NCBI GenBank assembly: GCA_963665265.2
Contig: OY762224.2
Coordinates: forward strand, 248,001 to 312,000
DNA from: CAXXHQ01 sp963665265
GTDB lineage: Bacteria > Planctomycetota > Planctomycetia > Pirellulales > Thermoguttaceae
Length of the DNA stretch: 64,000 nt
Direction: 5' to 3'
This document shows, piece by piece, positions 1 through 7,813 of this stretch (positions are counted from its first letter, which is position 1; each line of letters starts with the position of its first letter). Below the pieces are notes generated by a model. That model was given only the letters and a program-made list of their open reading frames with translations, was not told where the DNA came from and did no database searches. Made by a program: the position numbers and the translations under genes.

Positions 1-2
1 TG

Positions 3-704
3 AGCCTCCTCGGCAAGCCGAAGCTCGCGTTCAATTTCGACGGCGGAGCAGCCGAGAAAATTACGATCGGCGCGACCGGCGGATACCGCATGGACATCAT
101 CGTGCGCGGAATCGCCAGTCATGCCGGCGCCGCGCCCGAACAAGGCGTCAGCGCAATCACCATCGCCTCGCTTGCCGTCGCCGATCTATTTGCCGAAGGT
201 TGGCTCGGCCGCGTGGAAAAAGGAAATCAATTGGGAACGAGCAACGTCGGCGTGATCCGCGGCGGCGACGCCTCGAACGTCGTCACCCCGTTGGTCGAAA
301 TTCGAGCCGAAGCGCGAAGCCATAATCCCGCCTTCCGCGCGAAGATCGTTCGCGCCATCGAAAAGGCGTTCCATGCGGCGGCGAAAAAAGTCCGCAACGT
401 CCGCGGCGAATCCGGCTCGGTCGAAATCGTCGGCCAACTCGATTACGAAGCGTTCCGCCTACCGAGCGACGATCCGAGCCTTGCGGCCGTCGAAAAAACA
501 ATTCGCTCTCTAGGCGGTCAACCGGAACGCGCGATCTCGAACGGCGGATTAGACGCGAATTGGCTTTCCGAACGAGGATTGCCCACGGTCACCTTGGGCT
601 GCGGCCAAGAGACGCCCCACACGCCGGCCGAACGGCTTTACCTGCCCGAGTTCCGCCGCGCTTGCGAAATCGCGTTGCGACTAGCGACCGGCGAGGCCGA
701 GTAG
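3..704 (+). CDS. M20-family metallopeptidase, 5' truncated by window edge
   Basis: This is the C-terminal part of an M20/M25/M40-type zinc exopeptidase, resembling the peptidase T-like branch; such enzymes remove residues from short peptides in the cytosol. The frame is open from base 3, and the first ATG at 90 lies inside the conserved domain, so the true start is to the left of the window. The segment with ASHAGAAPEQG and GTSNVGVIRGG is typical of the dimerisation (lid) domain, whose histidine helps bind substrate. The C-terminal SNGGLDANWL and CGQETPHTPAE segments match the second half of the catalytic domain, with the late metal-ligand histidine in TPHT. The N-terminal metal ligands are outside the window, so activity and exact subfamily cannot be judged. 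The gene ends with TAG. Confidence 0.85.
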   Translation, partial: SLLGKPKLAFNFDGGAAEKITIGATGGYRMDIIVRGIASHAGAAPEQGVSAITIASLAVADLFAEGWLGRVEKGNQLGTSNVGVIRGGDASNVVTPLVEIRAEARSHNPAFRAKIVRAIEKAFHAAAKKVRNVRGESGSVEIVGQLDYEAFRLPSDDPSLAAVEKTIRSLGGQPERAISNGGLDANWLSERGLPTVTLGCGQETPHTPAERLYLPEFRRACEIALRLATGEAE

Positions 705-854
705 AACCGCGCGCAAACCTCGGCGTGTGCAACCACGCGCCCTATTGCCGAGATGCATCGTTCGTAAAAAAGACGCGGATCGAAATGGCCCGTTTTGGCG
801 TCCTTTCGACGAATAATAATTTCGTGAACAAAATCGACATTAAATGGGGTCGTC

Positions 855-1421
855 ATGACCAGATTCGCTCTTCTCATTGGGATTATCTCCCTTTTCTTTT
901 GCGCCCGGGCCTATTGCGAAGAGGCGAACGACAAACAAGTGACGACCGTTCTCGCAAAAGACATTCCCGATAAAGTTCAGATCATCGGGGAGCTTGGCCA
1001 ACCGCTCGGCAAGTTGACGACTATCCGCGGCAAATGGATAAAACCGAGCGGCGTTCCGAAAGACAATTCCTTGCGTTTTCAAATCACGGCCGTTAACGGA
1101 AAACGACTTGATAAGTCGGTGGAATGGCATAGAACGCAAGTCATTGCCGTATTTTCTGGAGAAAAAGGTCGCGGACCAAAGCCTGGGGAAAAATGGGACT
1201 GGCAATACGTTTACGATGGAAAGAGCCTTGCGCCTAAACCGGAGGAAAATGAAAATTGGGAAATGCAAGGGGCCGAAATTGGCGGCTTCGACATCCACGT
1301 ATGTTTGTCGACGTTAGAAGGCATGCAGCTACCTTACTACCGCAAACCTTTCTCCACCCATTTCGAATTTATCGCCGTCAAGAAGATAAATGACGATGGC
1401 AAGGCTGACTCAAAACGATGA
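855..1421 (+). CDS. secreted protein of unknown function (188 aa)
   Basis: I do not recognise a family. The first 20 or so residues look like a Sec signal peptide: a basic start (MTR), a hydrophobic run (FALLIGIISLFFCARAY), then a polar CEE junction. The cysteine there could make it a lipoprotein, but the residues before it do not form a convincing lipobox. The mature part is polar and probably beta-rich, with a central proline/glycine-rich stretch (GRGPKPGEKWDWQYVYDGK). The ATG at 855 is preceded by GGGGT at ribosome-binding distance. It stands alone, 150 bases after the peptidase gene, and is convergent with dapB. Expect an exported or envelope protein; no function is claimed. Confidence 0.6.
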   Translation: MTRFALLIGIISLFFCARAYCEEANDKQVTTVLAKDIPDKVQIIGELGQPLGKLTTIRGKWIKPSGVPKDNSLRFQITAVNGKRLDKSVEWHRTQVIAVFSGEKGRGPKPGEKWDWQYVYDGKSLAPKPEENENWEMQGAEIGGFDIHVCLSTLEGMQLPYYRKPFSTHFEFIAVKKINDDGKADSKR

Positions 1422-1591
1422 ATGGCGCCGAGAGACTTGGCCTCATGCCCCACGGCGACGAAAAGAGCAAACAGGAATGTCGGCCTCTTTTAGAGCCAAT
1501 CAGAGATAAATGAAGCGATAGTTTCCAAAAGACGCACTTGCTGCCAAGCAGCCAGTGGCGCCCAAAACGTTTCGTTTAGCCTAGATAAGCT

Positions 1592-2377
1592 CTAAAAGCC
1601 CAGCACGTCTTTCATGCCGTAGAGGCCGACGGGCTTGCCGACCAAAAATTTCGCGGCCGAAAGAGCGCCCGAGGCGTAGCAATCGCGATTCGACGCGCTG
1701 ACTTTCAATTCGATTGTTTCGCCGAGCATGCCGAAAACGATCGTGTGTTCGCCGGGGTTGTCGCCGACGCGAACGGCATGATAGCCGATCTCGTTATGCG
1801 GACGACGGCCCGGCTTTCCTTCGCGGCCGTGTCGCTCTCCGGTAATCCCCATCGCGTTCTTAATGATCTCGCCGAACTTGAGCGCCGTTCCGCTCGGGGC
1901 GTCGGCCTTGTAACGATGATGCCGCTCGATGATTTCGACGTCGGCGTCTTGATCCTTCAACGCCTTGGCGGCGAGCTCGGTCAGCCGCATCGTCAAATTG
2001 ACCGCCAACGACATGCTCGGCGCCCAAAGCAACGGAATCTCTTTCGAAGCGTCCAGTATCTGCTGCGTCTGCTTATCGCTAAAGCCGGTCGTGGCCACGA
2101 CCAACGGAACCTTCCGCTCCTCGCAACGCTCGATGATCGCTTCGGCCGCCTCGGGAACCGAAAAGTCGATCACCACGTCGGCCGGCACGTCGAACGCCGA
2201 AACCAACGGAATGTGCAACGGACCGACCCCGGCAATTACGCCCAAATCCTCGCCGATCCGCGGATGACGCGGATTCTCCAACCCGGCCACGACGGTTAAG
2301 TCCTTATCCATGCCGGCCAACGCGATGAGGCGTTGACCCATTTTTCCGGCGGCTCCGTTGATGGCGATCCGAATCAT
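1592..2377 (-). CDS. dapB: 4-hydroxy-tetrahydrodipicolinate reductase
   Basis: DapB reduces 4-hydroxy-tetrahydrodipicolinate with NAD(P)H in the lysine/diaminopimelate pathway in the cytosol. At 261 aa it has the usual length. The N-terminal Rossmann loop GAAGKMGQ (residues 8-15) binds the dinucleotide. The signature ERHHRYKADAPSGTA (151-165) carries the catalytic His153/His154 and Lys157 and the substrate-binding GT. The VVIDFSVPEA segment (68-77) is also characteristic. The gene lies 35 bases downstream of thrC on the same strand, so the two probably form an aspartate-family operon. No clear intrinsic terminator follows it. Confidence 0.96.
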   Translation of the reverse strand: MIRIAINGAAGKMGQRLIALAGMDKDLTVVAGLENPRHPRIGEDLGVIAGVGPLHIPLVSAFDVPADVVIDFSVPEAAEAIIERCEERKVPLVVATTGFSDKQTQQILDASKEIPLLWAPSMSLAVNLTMRLTELAAKALKDQDADVEIIERHHRYKADAPSGTALKFGEIIKNAMGITGERHGREGKPGRRPHNEIGYHAVRVGDNPGEHTIVFGMLGETIELKVSASNRDCYASGALSAAKFLVGKPVGLYGMKDVLGF

Positions 2378-2412
2378 TTTTTTGTGACCAGGGGATAGAG
2401 ATCAGGGATACA

Positions 2413-3813
2413 TTAATTATGTGATTGTATCGCGGCGATGATTTTATCCAAGTCGTTCGGCACGGCGACCGCCCGATTGGCGAACGGCGCTTCGCTCACG
2501 CCGCGCTCGCCGAGCGTTTTCTTAAACGTCTCCGGATCGGACGAATGATAGCCGACCGTGGCGGTCGGATCTTTCAACTGATGACCGGTGAGAATGCAAA
2601 CGACTCGCTCGTCGCGACCGATAACTCCCTCGGCCACGAGTTGTTTCGCTCCGGCGACCGAAGCGGCGCTCGCCGGCTCGCAACCCATTCCGCTCGCCCC
2701 GACTTGCGCCTTGGCGTTCATTATCTCTTGATCGGTCACTTTGCGAACCACGCCGTTGCAACATTCCAACGCCCGTAGACACTTTGTTAAATTGACCGGA
2801 CGGTTGATCTCGATGGCGCTCGCCAAGGTCGAGGCGCGCCGCGCGGCCGCGTCCATCTCGGCGTAGTAATCGTCGATCTTTTGCGTGTCGGGCTTTCCCT
2901 TGTTCCAACGCACGCCCCGCTTTTCGTAAAGCTGGTAGAGCGTGTCGGCGCCCGCCGCGTTGATGACCGCCAAACGCGGAATGCGCTTAATGAGTCCAAG
3001 CGAGTAAAGCTCGTGAAACGCTTTGCCGAACGCGCTCGAGTTCCCCAAATTGCCGCCCGGAACGACGATCCAATCCGGCGTCTCCCAACGCAACGCTTCG
3101 AGAACGCGGAACATGATCGTCTTTTGCCCTTCAAGACGGAACGGGTTCACGCTGTTGACCAAGTAGATGCCGAGCGCCTTGCTCGCCTCTTGAACGCGGG
3201 CCATCGCGTCGTCAAAATCCCCTTGAATTTGCACGGTAAGCGCGCCGTAGTCGAGCGCTTGCGAAAGCTTGCCGTAGGAGATCTTCCCCGAACCGATGAA
3301 AATAACGGCCTTCATCAAACGAGTCACCGAACAGTAGAGCGCCAACGAAGCGCTGGTGTTGCCGGTCGAAGCGCAAGCGGCCTTCGTCGCGCCGACGAGT
3401 CGAGCGTGGGTGAAAGCCGCCGACATGCCGTTGTCCTTGAAACTCCCCGAAGGATTCATCCCTTCGTATTGCAGATGCAAACGACCGGGCTGCGAGCCGA
3501 CGAATTTGGCGACGCCGTCCGAAGCGTGAAGAAGCGTCTGCCCTTCGCCGACGGTGACGCATTTTTCGACCGGCGCGAACGGCAGCAGATCGTGAAAGCG
3601 CCAAACGCCGCTAAAGCAATGCGGATCGGAGCGTCGCGCCCACTTCTCTTCGAAAAACGAAAGCGACTTGGGCGGCGCAAGCTTGTTCCAGTCATAGGCG
3701 ACGTCGAGCAAGGAGCCGCATTTGCCGCAAGAGGTGCGAACTTCATCGATGGAGTAAGTCGCGCCGCAATCGGGCGCGATGCAACGCTGGAATACGGGGG
3801 CTGAAGAGGAAAT
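2413..3813 (-). CDS. thrC: threonine synthase with N-terminal zinc ribbon, probable ATT start
   Basis: ThrC converts O-phosphohomoserine to threonine using PLP. The PLP lysine lies in NPSGSFKDNGMS (about residue 126), the phosphate-binding glycine loop is VPGGNLGNSSAFGKA, and a C-terminal GCEPASAAS segment fits the fold. The only canonical start in frame (TTG at 3711) would delete a conserved leader. Reading further upstream gives VFQRCIAPDCGATY then SCGKCGS, with Cys11, 16, 29 and 32 forming a zinc ribbon as in archaeal and planctomycete-type threonine synthases. No ATG, GTG or TTG exists between that ribbon and the upstream in-frame stop near 3853. An ATT at 3811-3813 is preceded by GAGG at 5 bases and gives 466 aa, so I place the start there. 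A frameshift or sequencing error is the alternative. dapB follows in the same operon. Confidence 0.9.
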   Translation of the reverse strand: MSSSAPVFQRCIAPDCGATYSIDEVRTSCGKCGSLLDVAYDWNKLAPPKSLSFFEEKWARRSDPHCFSGVWRFHDLLPFAPVEKCVTVGEGQTLLHASDGVAKFVGSQPGRLHLQYEGMNPSGSFKDNGMSAAFTHARLVGATKAACASTGNTSASLALYCSVTRLMKAVIFIGSGKISYGKLSQALDYGALTVQIQGDFDDAMARVQEASKALGIYLVNSVNPFRLEGQKTIMFRVLEALRWETPDWIVVPGGNLGNSSAFGKAFHELYSLGLIKRIPRLAVINAAGADTLYQLYEKRGVRWNKGKPDTQKIDDYYAEMDAAARRASTLASAIEINRPVNLTKCLRALECCNGVVRKVTDQEIMNAKAQVGASGMGCEPASAASVAGAKQLVAEGVIGRDERVVCILTGHQLKDPTATVGYHSSDPETFKKTLGERGVSEAPFANRAVAVPNDLDKIIAAIQSHN

Positions 3814-3964
3814 GGGCGCCTCGACTTGTTCTGTGACAAAAAGGTAACGGCTTCAAGCGCGGACGACCGCGCGAAGCGGATTATTAGCGACTAAGTCTCA
3901 ACAATATAAAGAGTCCTATCTCCCAAGTTTAGGTTCGCCTTACCTCGCACGCAAGCAGGGGGAT

Positions 3965-4010
3965 GAAAGGCGCGAGACGGAGGGGAAGCGCAGGAAACCT
4001 CGCCCCTTTC
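3965..4010. other. imperfect stem-loop in the thrC-dksA intergenic region
   Basis: The arms GAAAGGCGCGAG (3965-3976) and CTCGCCCCTTTC (3999-4010) pair over 12 bases with one mismatch around a 22-base purine-rich loop. It lies in the 400-base gap between the thrC start and the dksA promoter. On the minus strand it would be in a long thrC leader, if that transcript starts this far upstream. No T-run follows on either strand, so it is not an obvious terminator. The rest of the gap (3814-4209) holds nothing else I can identify. Confidence 0.35.
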
Positions 4011-4209
4011 AGGACTTACGCGCGAAGCGAACGACGACCAAAATGGCGCTCTTACGACGGAAACGGGAAAGAACGTAAAAAAAATGTCGAAAAAAATCGG
4101 AAATAAATGGCGCGGCTCAGGCCTCGAAAACGCCCTTCGGCTCTCTTAACGAAATCGCGATCGCGCCCGCCGAAAATATACCGCCGCGCGGCGGAAAGAA
4201 GCCGCTAGA

Positions 4210-4238
4210 TTGACAACCTTACTTACCCCATCTACAAT
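4210..4238 (+). promoter_or_regulatory. sigma70-type promoter of the dksA-like gene
   Basis: A perfect -35 hexamer TTGACA (4210-4215) and a -10 hexamer TACAAT (4233-4238, 5 of 6 consensus) are separated by exactly 17 bases. Transcription would start near 4245, about 50 bases before the chosen ATG at 4298. This is the best promoter in the window. Confidence 0.8.
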
Positions 4239-4297
4239 AAAAAGTCTATGAGGCTATGGAGCATAGCCAGCCGACACTTTTCAATCGGAGAGCAAGC

Positions 4298-4672
4298 ATG
4301 AATAAGGCTGAATTGGCTCAATACAAGGAATTGCTCCTAGGTTTGCGCGCTCGTCTTCGCGGCGACGTCACAAGAATGGCGGACGCGGCCCTCAATAAGA
4401 GCCGAAGCGTGGCGAACGGCGACCTGTCCTCCATGCCCATCCATATGGCCGACATCGGCAGCGACAACTTCGAGCAGGAATTTACCCTCAGCTTGATGGA
4501 AAACGACGGCGCGACGTTGGAGCAGATCGAAACAGCCTTGGAGCGGGTCGAAGAGGGGACCTACGGACAGTGCGAAGAATGCGGCGTGAAAATCCCGAAG
4601 GCCCGGCTCAACGCCATCCCCTTCGCCACGCTTTGCATCAAGTGCGCTTCCCAACAAGAAAATAGCTTTTAA
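4298..4672 (+). CDS. DksA/TraR-type C4 zinc-finger protein (124 aa)
   Basis: Members of this family insert a coiled coil into the RNA polymerase secondary channel and alter promoter kinetics, often with ppGpp. The first 85 residues are helical and charged, consistent with the coiled coil. The C-terminal finger is CEECGVKIPKARLNAIP then CIKC, giving four cysteines at 92, 95, 113 and 116. The NGDLSSMPIHMADIGSDNFE segment (40-59) is typical of the DksA/YocK group; whether it has true DksA activity is uncertain because the coiled-coil tip acids are not aligned here. I chose ATG 4298 because GGAGAG precedes it, rather than the upstream ATG at 4256, which lacks a good site. It has its own promoter and a strong terminator, so it is probably monocistronic. 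Confidence 0.85.
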   Translation: MNKAELAQYKELLLGLRARLRGDVTRMADAALNKSRSVANGDLSSMPIHMADIGSDNFEQEFTLSLMENDGATLEQIETALERVEEGTYGQCEECGVKIPKARLNAIPFATLCIKCASQQENSF

Positions 4673-4700
4673 CGACCGTTTCCATAAAAAATTTTCTCGC

Positions 4701-4749
4701 CGTCGCTCGCCGCGCAAAACAATCGCGGCAAGCGACGCGTTTTATTTTA
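4701..4749 (+). terminator. intrinsic terminator after the dksA-like gene
   Basis: The arms CGTCGCTCGCCGCG (4701-4714) and CGCGGCAAGCGACG (4724-4737) pair over 14 bases with one mismatch around a 9-base A-rich loop. They are followed by CGTTTTATTTT. This separates the dksA-like gene from lspA. Confidence 0.85.
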
Positions 4750-4828
4750 CGCCGCCCGCGGCGTCCGACGGCCTTCGTCGCTCGCCTTGACGTGCGGACG
4801 CTTTTTGTCGGGCGACGGAACGCACCCT

Positions 4829-5425
4829 ATGCAACGGCTGAACTTTCGCTGGATCGTCTTCTTCCTGATCGCCGCCGTTGGATGTGCGATCGACCTCTTC
4901 ACGAAGAAACTCGCCTTCGACCGACTCGGAATCCCTTCGCATAACTCCTCCGTCCATTGGCTCTGCCGCGGACTGCTCGGCTTTCAAACCAGCCTGAACG
5001 AAGGAGCCCTCTTCGGACTCGGCCAAGGCGGATACATGATCTTCGCCGGACTCTCGATCATCGCCGCGATCGGCATCTTGATTTGGTTCTTCGGCTTCGG
5101 CGCCTCAAAGGATCGACTGCTGACCGTCGCCTTGGGGCTCGTCATGGCCGGCATCCTGGGAAACCTCTTCGATCGGCTTGGATTGCCCGGCATGACGTGG
5201 AACGGCTTGGACGGCCTGCATGCGCCCGGCCAAACCGTTCACGCGGTGCGCGACTTCATTCTCATTATGGTCGGACCGTGGCATTGGCCGAATTTCAATA
5301 TCGCCGATAGCTGCTTGGTCGTCGGCGCCTGCCTGCTCTTCATTCACGCTTGGTACGTGAGCTTGCCCGAAGGCAAAACCGAAGAGCCCGCCGCGCATAA
5401 ACCGGAAGAGCCGACGGCCGAGTAA
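4829..5425 (+). CDS. lspA: lipoprotein signal peptidase (signal peptidase II)
   Basis: LspA is an inner-membrane aspartyl protease that removes signal peptides from prolipoproteins after lipidation. The 198-aa protein has about four membrane segments (near residues 8-24, 68-90, 95-112 and 161-178). It shows the family blocks: SLNEGALFGL (the N-x-GA motif), GILGNLFDRLG, VRDFI with the catalytic Asp142, and FNIADS with the catalytic Asp160. It has a longer insertion between the last two blocks and a hydrophilic C-terminal tail (EGKTEEPAAHKPEEP), features I associate with planctomycete proteins. I chose ATG 4829 since residues before it do not resemble the family; the ribosome site there is weak, so an ATG at 4787 is possible. 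It is convergent with the flavoprotein gene. Confidence 0.93.
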   Translation: MQRLNFRWIVFFLIAAVGCAIDLFTKKLAFDRLGIPSHNSSVHWLCRGLLGFQTSLNEGALFGLGQGGYMIFAGLSIIAAIGILIWFFGFGASKDRLLTVALGLVMAGILGNLFDRLGLPGMTWNGLDGLHAPGQTVHAVRDFILIMVGPWHWPNFNIADSCLVVGACLLFIHAWYVSLPEGKTEEPAAHKPEEPTAE

Positions 5426-5458
5426 GTCATCACGCCGCGATCAATCCGCCCGCAATTC

Positions 5459-6085
5459 CTAGCGAATAAAATTCGTGGCCGTGCGAGGCTCTTTCTCCGG
5501 CAGCGAAATATGCTTGCCGGCGGCGACGCTCTTCATCAGCCAGGCCATATTCTTGCCGGCCGTGCGCATGATCTGAGCCCCCTCCTCGTCGCGAACGACT
5601 TCCTCGGCGCTCATGCCGTGAATGACGTTCCAGTATTGCGAACCGACGATCATCATGTTGGCGAATTCCATGAAGATGTTGAGCTGCTGAAAAGCGGTGA
5701 CTCCGCCCGATCGTCGCAAGGCGACCAACCCCAACCCGACTTTGTATTGCATGCGGTCACGTCCGCCGGCGTAGAAAAAACGATCCAAAAAGCATTTCAT
5801 CGAACCGGCGATCCCGGCGAAATAAACCGGCGTGCCGAAAATGATTCCGTCTACCGACTTCGACTTCTCAATGCATTCGTTCACCGCGTCGTCTGCGAAG
5901 ATGCACCGCGGATCGTCCATTTTCAAACAGGAACGGCAGGCGGTGCAGCCTTGAATCGGCTTCGCGCCGATGTGGACGATTTCCACTTCGACGTTTTCTT
6001 TTTTCAGCTCGTCGGCAACGAAGTTAATGGCGGTAAAAGTGCTCCCCTTGGCGTGCGGCGAGCCGTTGATCGCAAGAACTTTCAT
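5459..6085 (-). CDS. flavodoxin-fold NADPH-dependent FMN reductase / iron-sulfur flavoprotein-like
   Basis: The start MKVLAINGSPHAKGST is the FMN-phosphate loop of the NADPH-dependent FMN reductase/flavodoxin-like superfamily. A compact cysteine cluster follows (Cys47, 50, 53 and 61 in GCTACRSCLKMDDPRC), as in iron-sulfur flavoproteins that carry a 4Fe-4S cluster. TPVYFAGIAGSMKCFLDR is the usual flavin-contacting loop. At 208 aa it is of normal length. It probably moves electrons between NAD(P)H or ferredoxin and quinones or other acceptors in the cytosol; the substrate cannot be deduced. It resembles the protein encoded at 49804-50343. It stands alone between lspA (convergent) and the terminator of the desaturase gene. 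Confidence 0.85.
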   Translation of the reverse strand: MKVLAINGSPHAKGSTFTAINFVADELKKENVEVEIVHIGAKPIQGCTACRSCLKMDDPRCIFADDAVNECIEKSKSVDGIIFGTPVYFAGIAGSMKCFLDRFFYAGGRDRMQYKVGLGLVALRRSGGVTAFQQLNIFMEFANMMIVGSQYWNVIHGMSAEEVVRDEEGAQIMRTAGKNMAWLMKSVAAGKHISLPEKEPRTATNFIR

Positions 6086-6117
6086 TTTCGCATCCTAAGA
6101 AATGACGGTTCAAGAAA

Positions 6118-6155
6118 TAAAAAAGCGTCGCCTCTTTTCGACGACGCGTTTATTA
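6118..6155 (-). terminator. terminator of the desaturase gene
   Basis: On the minus strand the stem GCGTCG/CGACGC (6142-6147 with 6125-6130) closes an 11-base loop and is followed by six T residues. It lies downstream of the desaturase stop codon and just upstream of the flavoprotein start. On the plus strand it is followed by GTTTATTATA and could act weakly in both directions. Confidence 0.6.
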
Positions 6156-6203
6156 TAACGTGGACCCTTAGGTCCTGCACCCTGTGCATCACAAGATTTG
6201 TAG

Positions 6204-6251
6204 GGTGCGTGCTTGCACGCACCAGCCCGCAGGCCATGCACCCCGTGCATG
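6204..6251. repeat. two short perfect palindromes of a dispersed family
   Basis: GGTGCGTGC TT GCACGCACC (6204-6223) is a perfect 9-bp inverted repeat; it recurs at 7328-7347 with the same flank (TTTGTAGGGTGCG). CATGCAC CCC GTGCATG (6235-6251) is a second type. The latter recurs with a longer stem at 7292-7312 and 7568-7588, with a GGGA loop at 35289-35308, and with changed stem bases at 50874-50894. All copies are intergenic. They resemble REP-type palindromes, but no RAYT transposase is present in the window. Confidence 0.8.
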
Positions 6252-6299
6252 ACGAACGACGGCGTTACGTCGCCGAACGCGACGCGCCCGACAAGCGCA

Positions 6300-7241
6300 T
6301 CATCCGCTTTTTTTGCCGCGCAGAACCTCTTTGGCCACGCCCATTTTCTCTAATAAACAGATCGTGGCGTAAGTGAGATCGATTTCCCACCAACGATGAC
6401 CGTGCCGCGCCCGCCCCGGAAATGCGTGGTGATTGTTGTGCCACCCTTCGCCGAAGGCGAGTAAGCCGACCCACCAAAGATTGCGGCTGTTGTCGTCCGT
6501 CTCGTAATTTCGATATCCCCACATGTGCGAAGCCGAGTTGACCAACCAAGTGATGTGCAACACAAAAACCATGCGAAGAAAGGTTCCCCAAGCGACGAAC
6601 GAAAGACCGGTATATAAATCCCAGCCAAGCCAACCGACGGCCAACAAAACGAATCCGAGCCCGAAGTGCCATAACAAAAACGTCCGATCGAGCGAACGCA
6701 TGAACGGATCGCGAAGCAAATCTTTGCCGAACTGCTGCAACAGATTTTGCCAAGCGGGATCGCGCGGACGCGGAAAGAGCCAAACCATGTGGCTCCACCA
6801 CGCGCCGTCGCGCGGCGAATGCGGATCGCCGTCGGCGTCGCTGTGCAAATGATGCTTCCGATGCACGGCCACCCATGTGATGGGCGGACCTTCGCCCGCC
6901 AGCGCTCCGCAAACGGCGACCGTGCGACGAAACCACCTCGGCGCCTTGAAACTGCCATGCGTCAAAAGTCGGTGATAGCCCAAGGTGATGCCGAGCGCCC
7001 CCGTAATCCACCACAGAGCGACGAATACGCCGACCGCCTTCCATGTAAAGAAAAACGGCGCCGACAACGCCCCAATATGCACGAACCCCAACCACAAAAC
7101 GACCGGCCAGTCGATCCCGTTCTTCCAGCGTTTTCGAGGATCAGGCGACTTCGCCTCAAAATCTTTCTGCTCTTTTTGATTGCCGTGGGTTAACGTAACT
7201 CTGTCCTTGCTCGCGCGTTTCGGTTCGACGACGGTCGACAT
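6300..7241 (-). CDS. acyl-CoA / fatty-acid delta-9-type desaturase
   Basis: This is a di-iron membrane desaturase of the stearoyl-CoA (Ole1/DesC) type, which introduces a cis double bond into acyl chains at the membrane, using electrons from a cytochrome b5 or ferredoxin-like donor. All three histidine boxes are present: HRLLTH (90-95), HRKHH (127-131) and HNNHH (268-272). Hydrophobic segments occupy roughly 45-60, 67-88, 188-208 and 220-235. At 313 aa it is of usual length, with a charged 35-residue N-terminal extension before the first membrane span. No reductase gene is adjacent. A terminator lies about 150 bases downstream and a palindrome-rich spacer upstream. Confidence 0.93.
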   Translation of the reverse strand: MSTVVEPKRASKDRVTLTHGNQKEQKDFEAKSPDPRKRWKNGIDWPVVLWLGFVHIGALSAPFFFTWKAVGVFVALWWITGALGITLGYHRLLTHGSFKAPRWFRRTVAVCGALAGEGPPITWVAVHRKHHLHSDADGDPHSPRDGAWWSHMVWLFPRPRDPAWQNLLQQFGKDLLRDPFMRSLDRTFLLWHFGLGFVLLAVGWLGWDLYTGLSFVAWGTFLRMVFVLHITWLVNSASHMWGYRNYETDDNSRNLWWVGLLAFGEGWHNNHHAFPGRARHGHRWWEIDLTYATICLLEKMGVAKEVLRGKKSG

Positions 7242-7291
7242 CTTCTCGCTCCTTGAGTGCGTTTGCCTTTTGTGAAAGTGAAACTTCGTAG

Positions 7292-7588
7292 GTCATGCAC
7301 TCCGTGCATGACGATAACAATTTGTAGGGTGCGTGCTTGCACGCACCAGGACCTAATGTTAGGCATTTTCGCTGGCAGTTTTGATTGCGTGCCGCTTGTT
7401 TTCGAGGGACGTTTACGTCCCTTCCTCGGCCTTTAGGCCGTCACAGACCCGACGTTTACGTCGGGTAAAAGCGCCACGCAATCTTTTAATTTTGGTTTTC
7501 AAAACCTGTCAGGGCCGTTCACGGTCCTCCTGCAACGCCTAACATTGAACGATACTCGGCCTACGAGGTCATGCACTCCGTGCATGAC
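7292..7588. repeat. palindrome-rich spacer upstream of the desaturase gene
   Basis: The gap 7242-7745 contains no gene. It holds two copies of the palindrome GTCATGCAC TCC GTGCATGAC (7292-7312 and 7568-7588) and one GGTGCGTGC TT GCACGCACC (7328-7347). Between them is the TTYA hairpin array described separately. The repeated sentence GTAGGTCATGCACTCCGTG appears nearly identically on both sides of the array, so array A is framed by a pair of direct repeats about 276 bases apart. Confidence 0.75.
7405..7527. repeat. array A of short hairpins with constant TTYA loops
   Basis: Four hairpins with four-base loops occur in 123 bases: GGGACG-TTTA-CGTCCC (7406-7421), CGGCC-TTTA-GGCCG (7427-7440), CCCGACG-TTTA-CGTCGGG (7448-7465) and GGGCCG-TTCA-CGGTCC (7512-7527, one G-T pair). 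GGTTTT-C-AAAACC (7494-7506) lies between the last two. The stems differ but the loop is always TTTA or TTCA. The same series begins array B at 12527. Confidence 0.85.
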
Positions 7589-7745
7589 GATAGTAAGTTT
7601 GTTGCGTCGCAGGCTCTTCGTACCTTTCCGACAAAAGGATTCTATGCGCGCGGAACGAGCCGGGATGTAAAAGATGCGTAACAGTTTAAGAATTACGGCG
7701 CAAGAGACAGAACATAGGAAACCTAAACCTATGCGTTTATTCGCG

Positions 7746-7813
7746 CCCTACGCCCTACGCCCTACGCCCTACGCCCTATGCCCTATGCCCTATGCCCTAT
7801 GCCCTATGCCCTA
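7746..7813 (-). repeat. heptanucleotide array overlapping the paaK stop codon; G-quadruplex motif
   Basis: On the plus strand there are four CCCTACG units followed by five CCCTATG units and a final CCCTA (7809-7813). The last three bases, read on the minus strand, are the TAG stop codon of the ligase gene. In the sense of that gene the array gives ten GGG tracts spaced by four bases (CATA or CGTA). That spacing is inside the usual G-quadruplex definition. The array would form the 3' untranslated region of the ligase mRNA. Confidence 0.9.

Noticed and set aside
2881..3804. A 307-codon open frame opposite thrC
   Set aside because: Arg-rich shadow of the threonine synthase gene in GC-rich DNA, without any motif.
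3814..4209. Gap considered for a threonine-responsive leader or riboswitch
   Set aside because: There is one imperfect stem-loop but no run of threonine codons, no terminator-antiterminator pair and no known riboswitch consensus.
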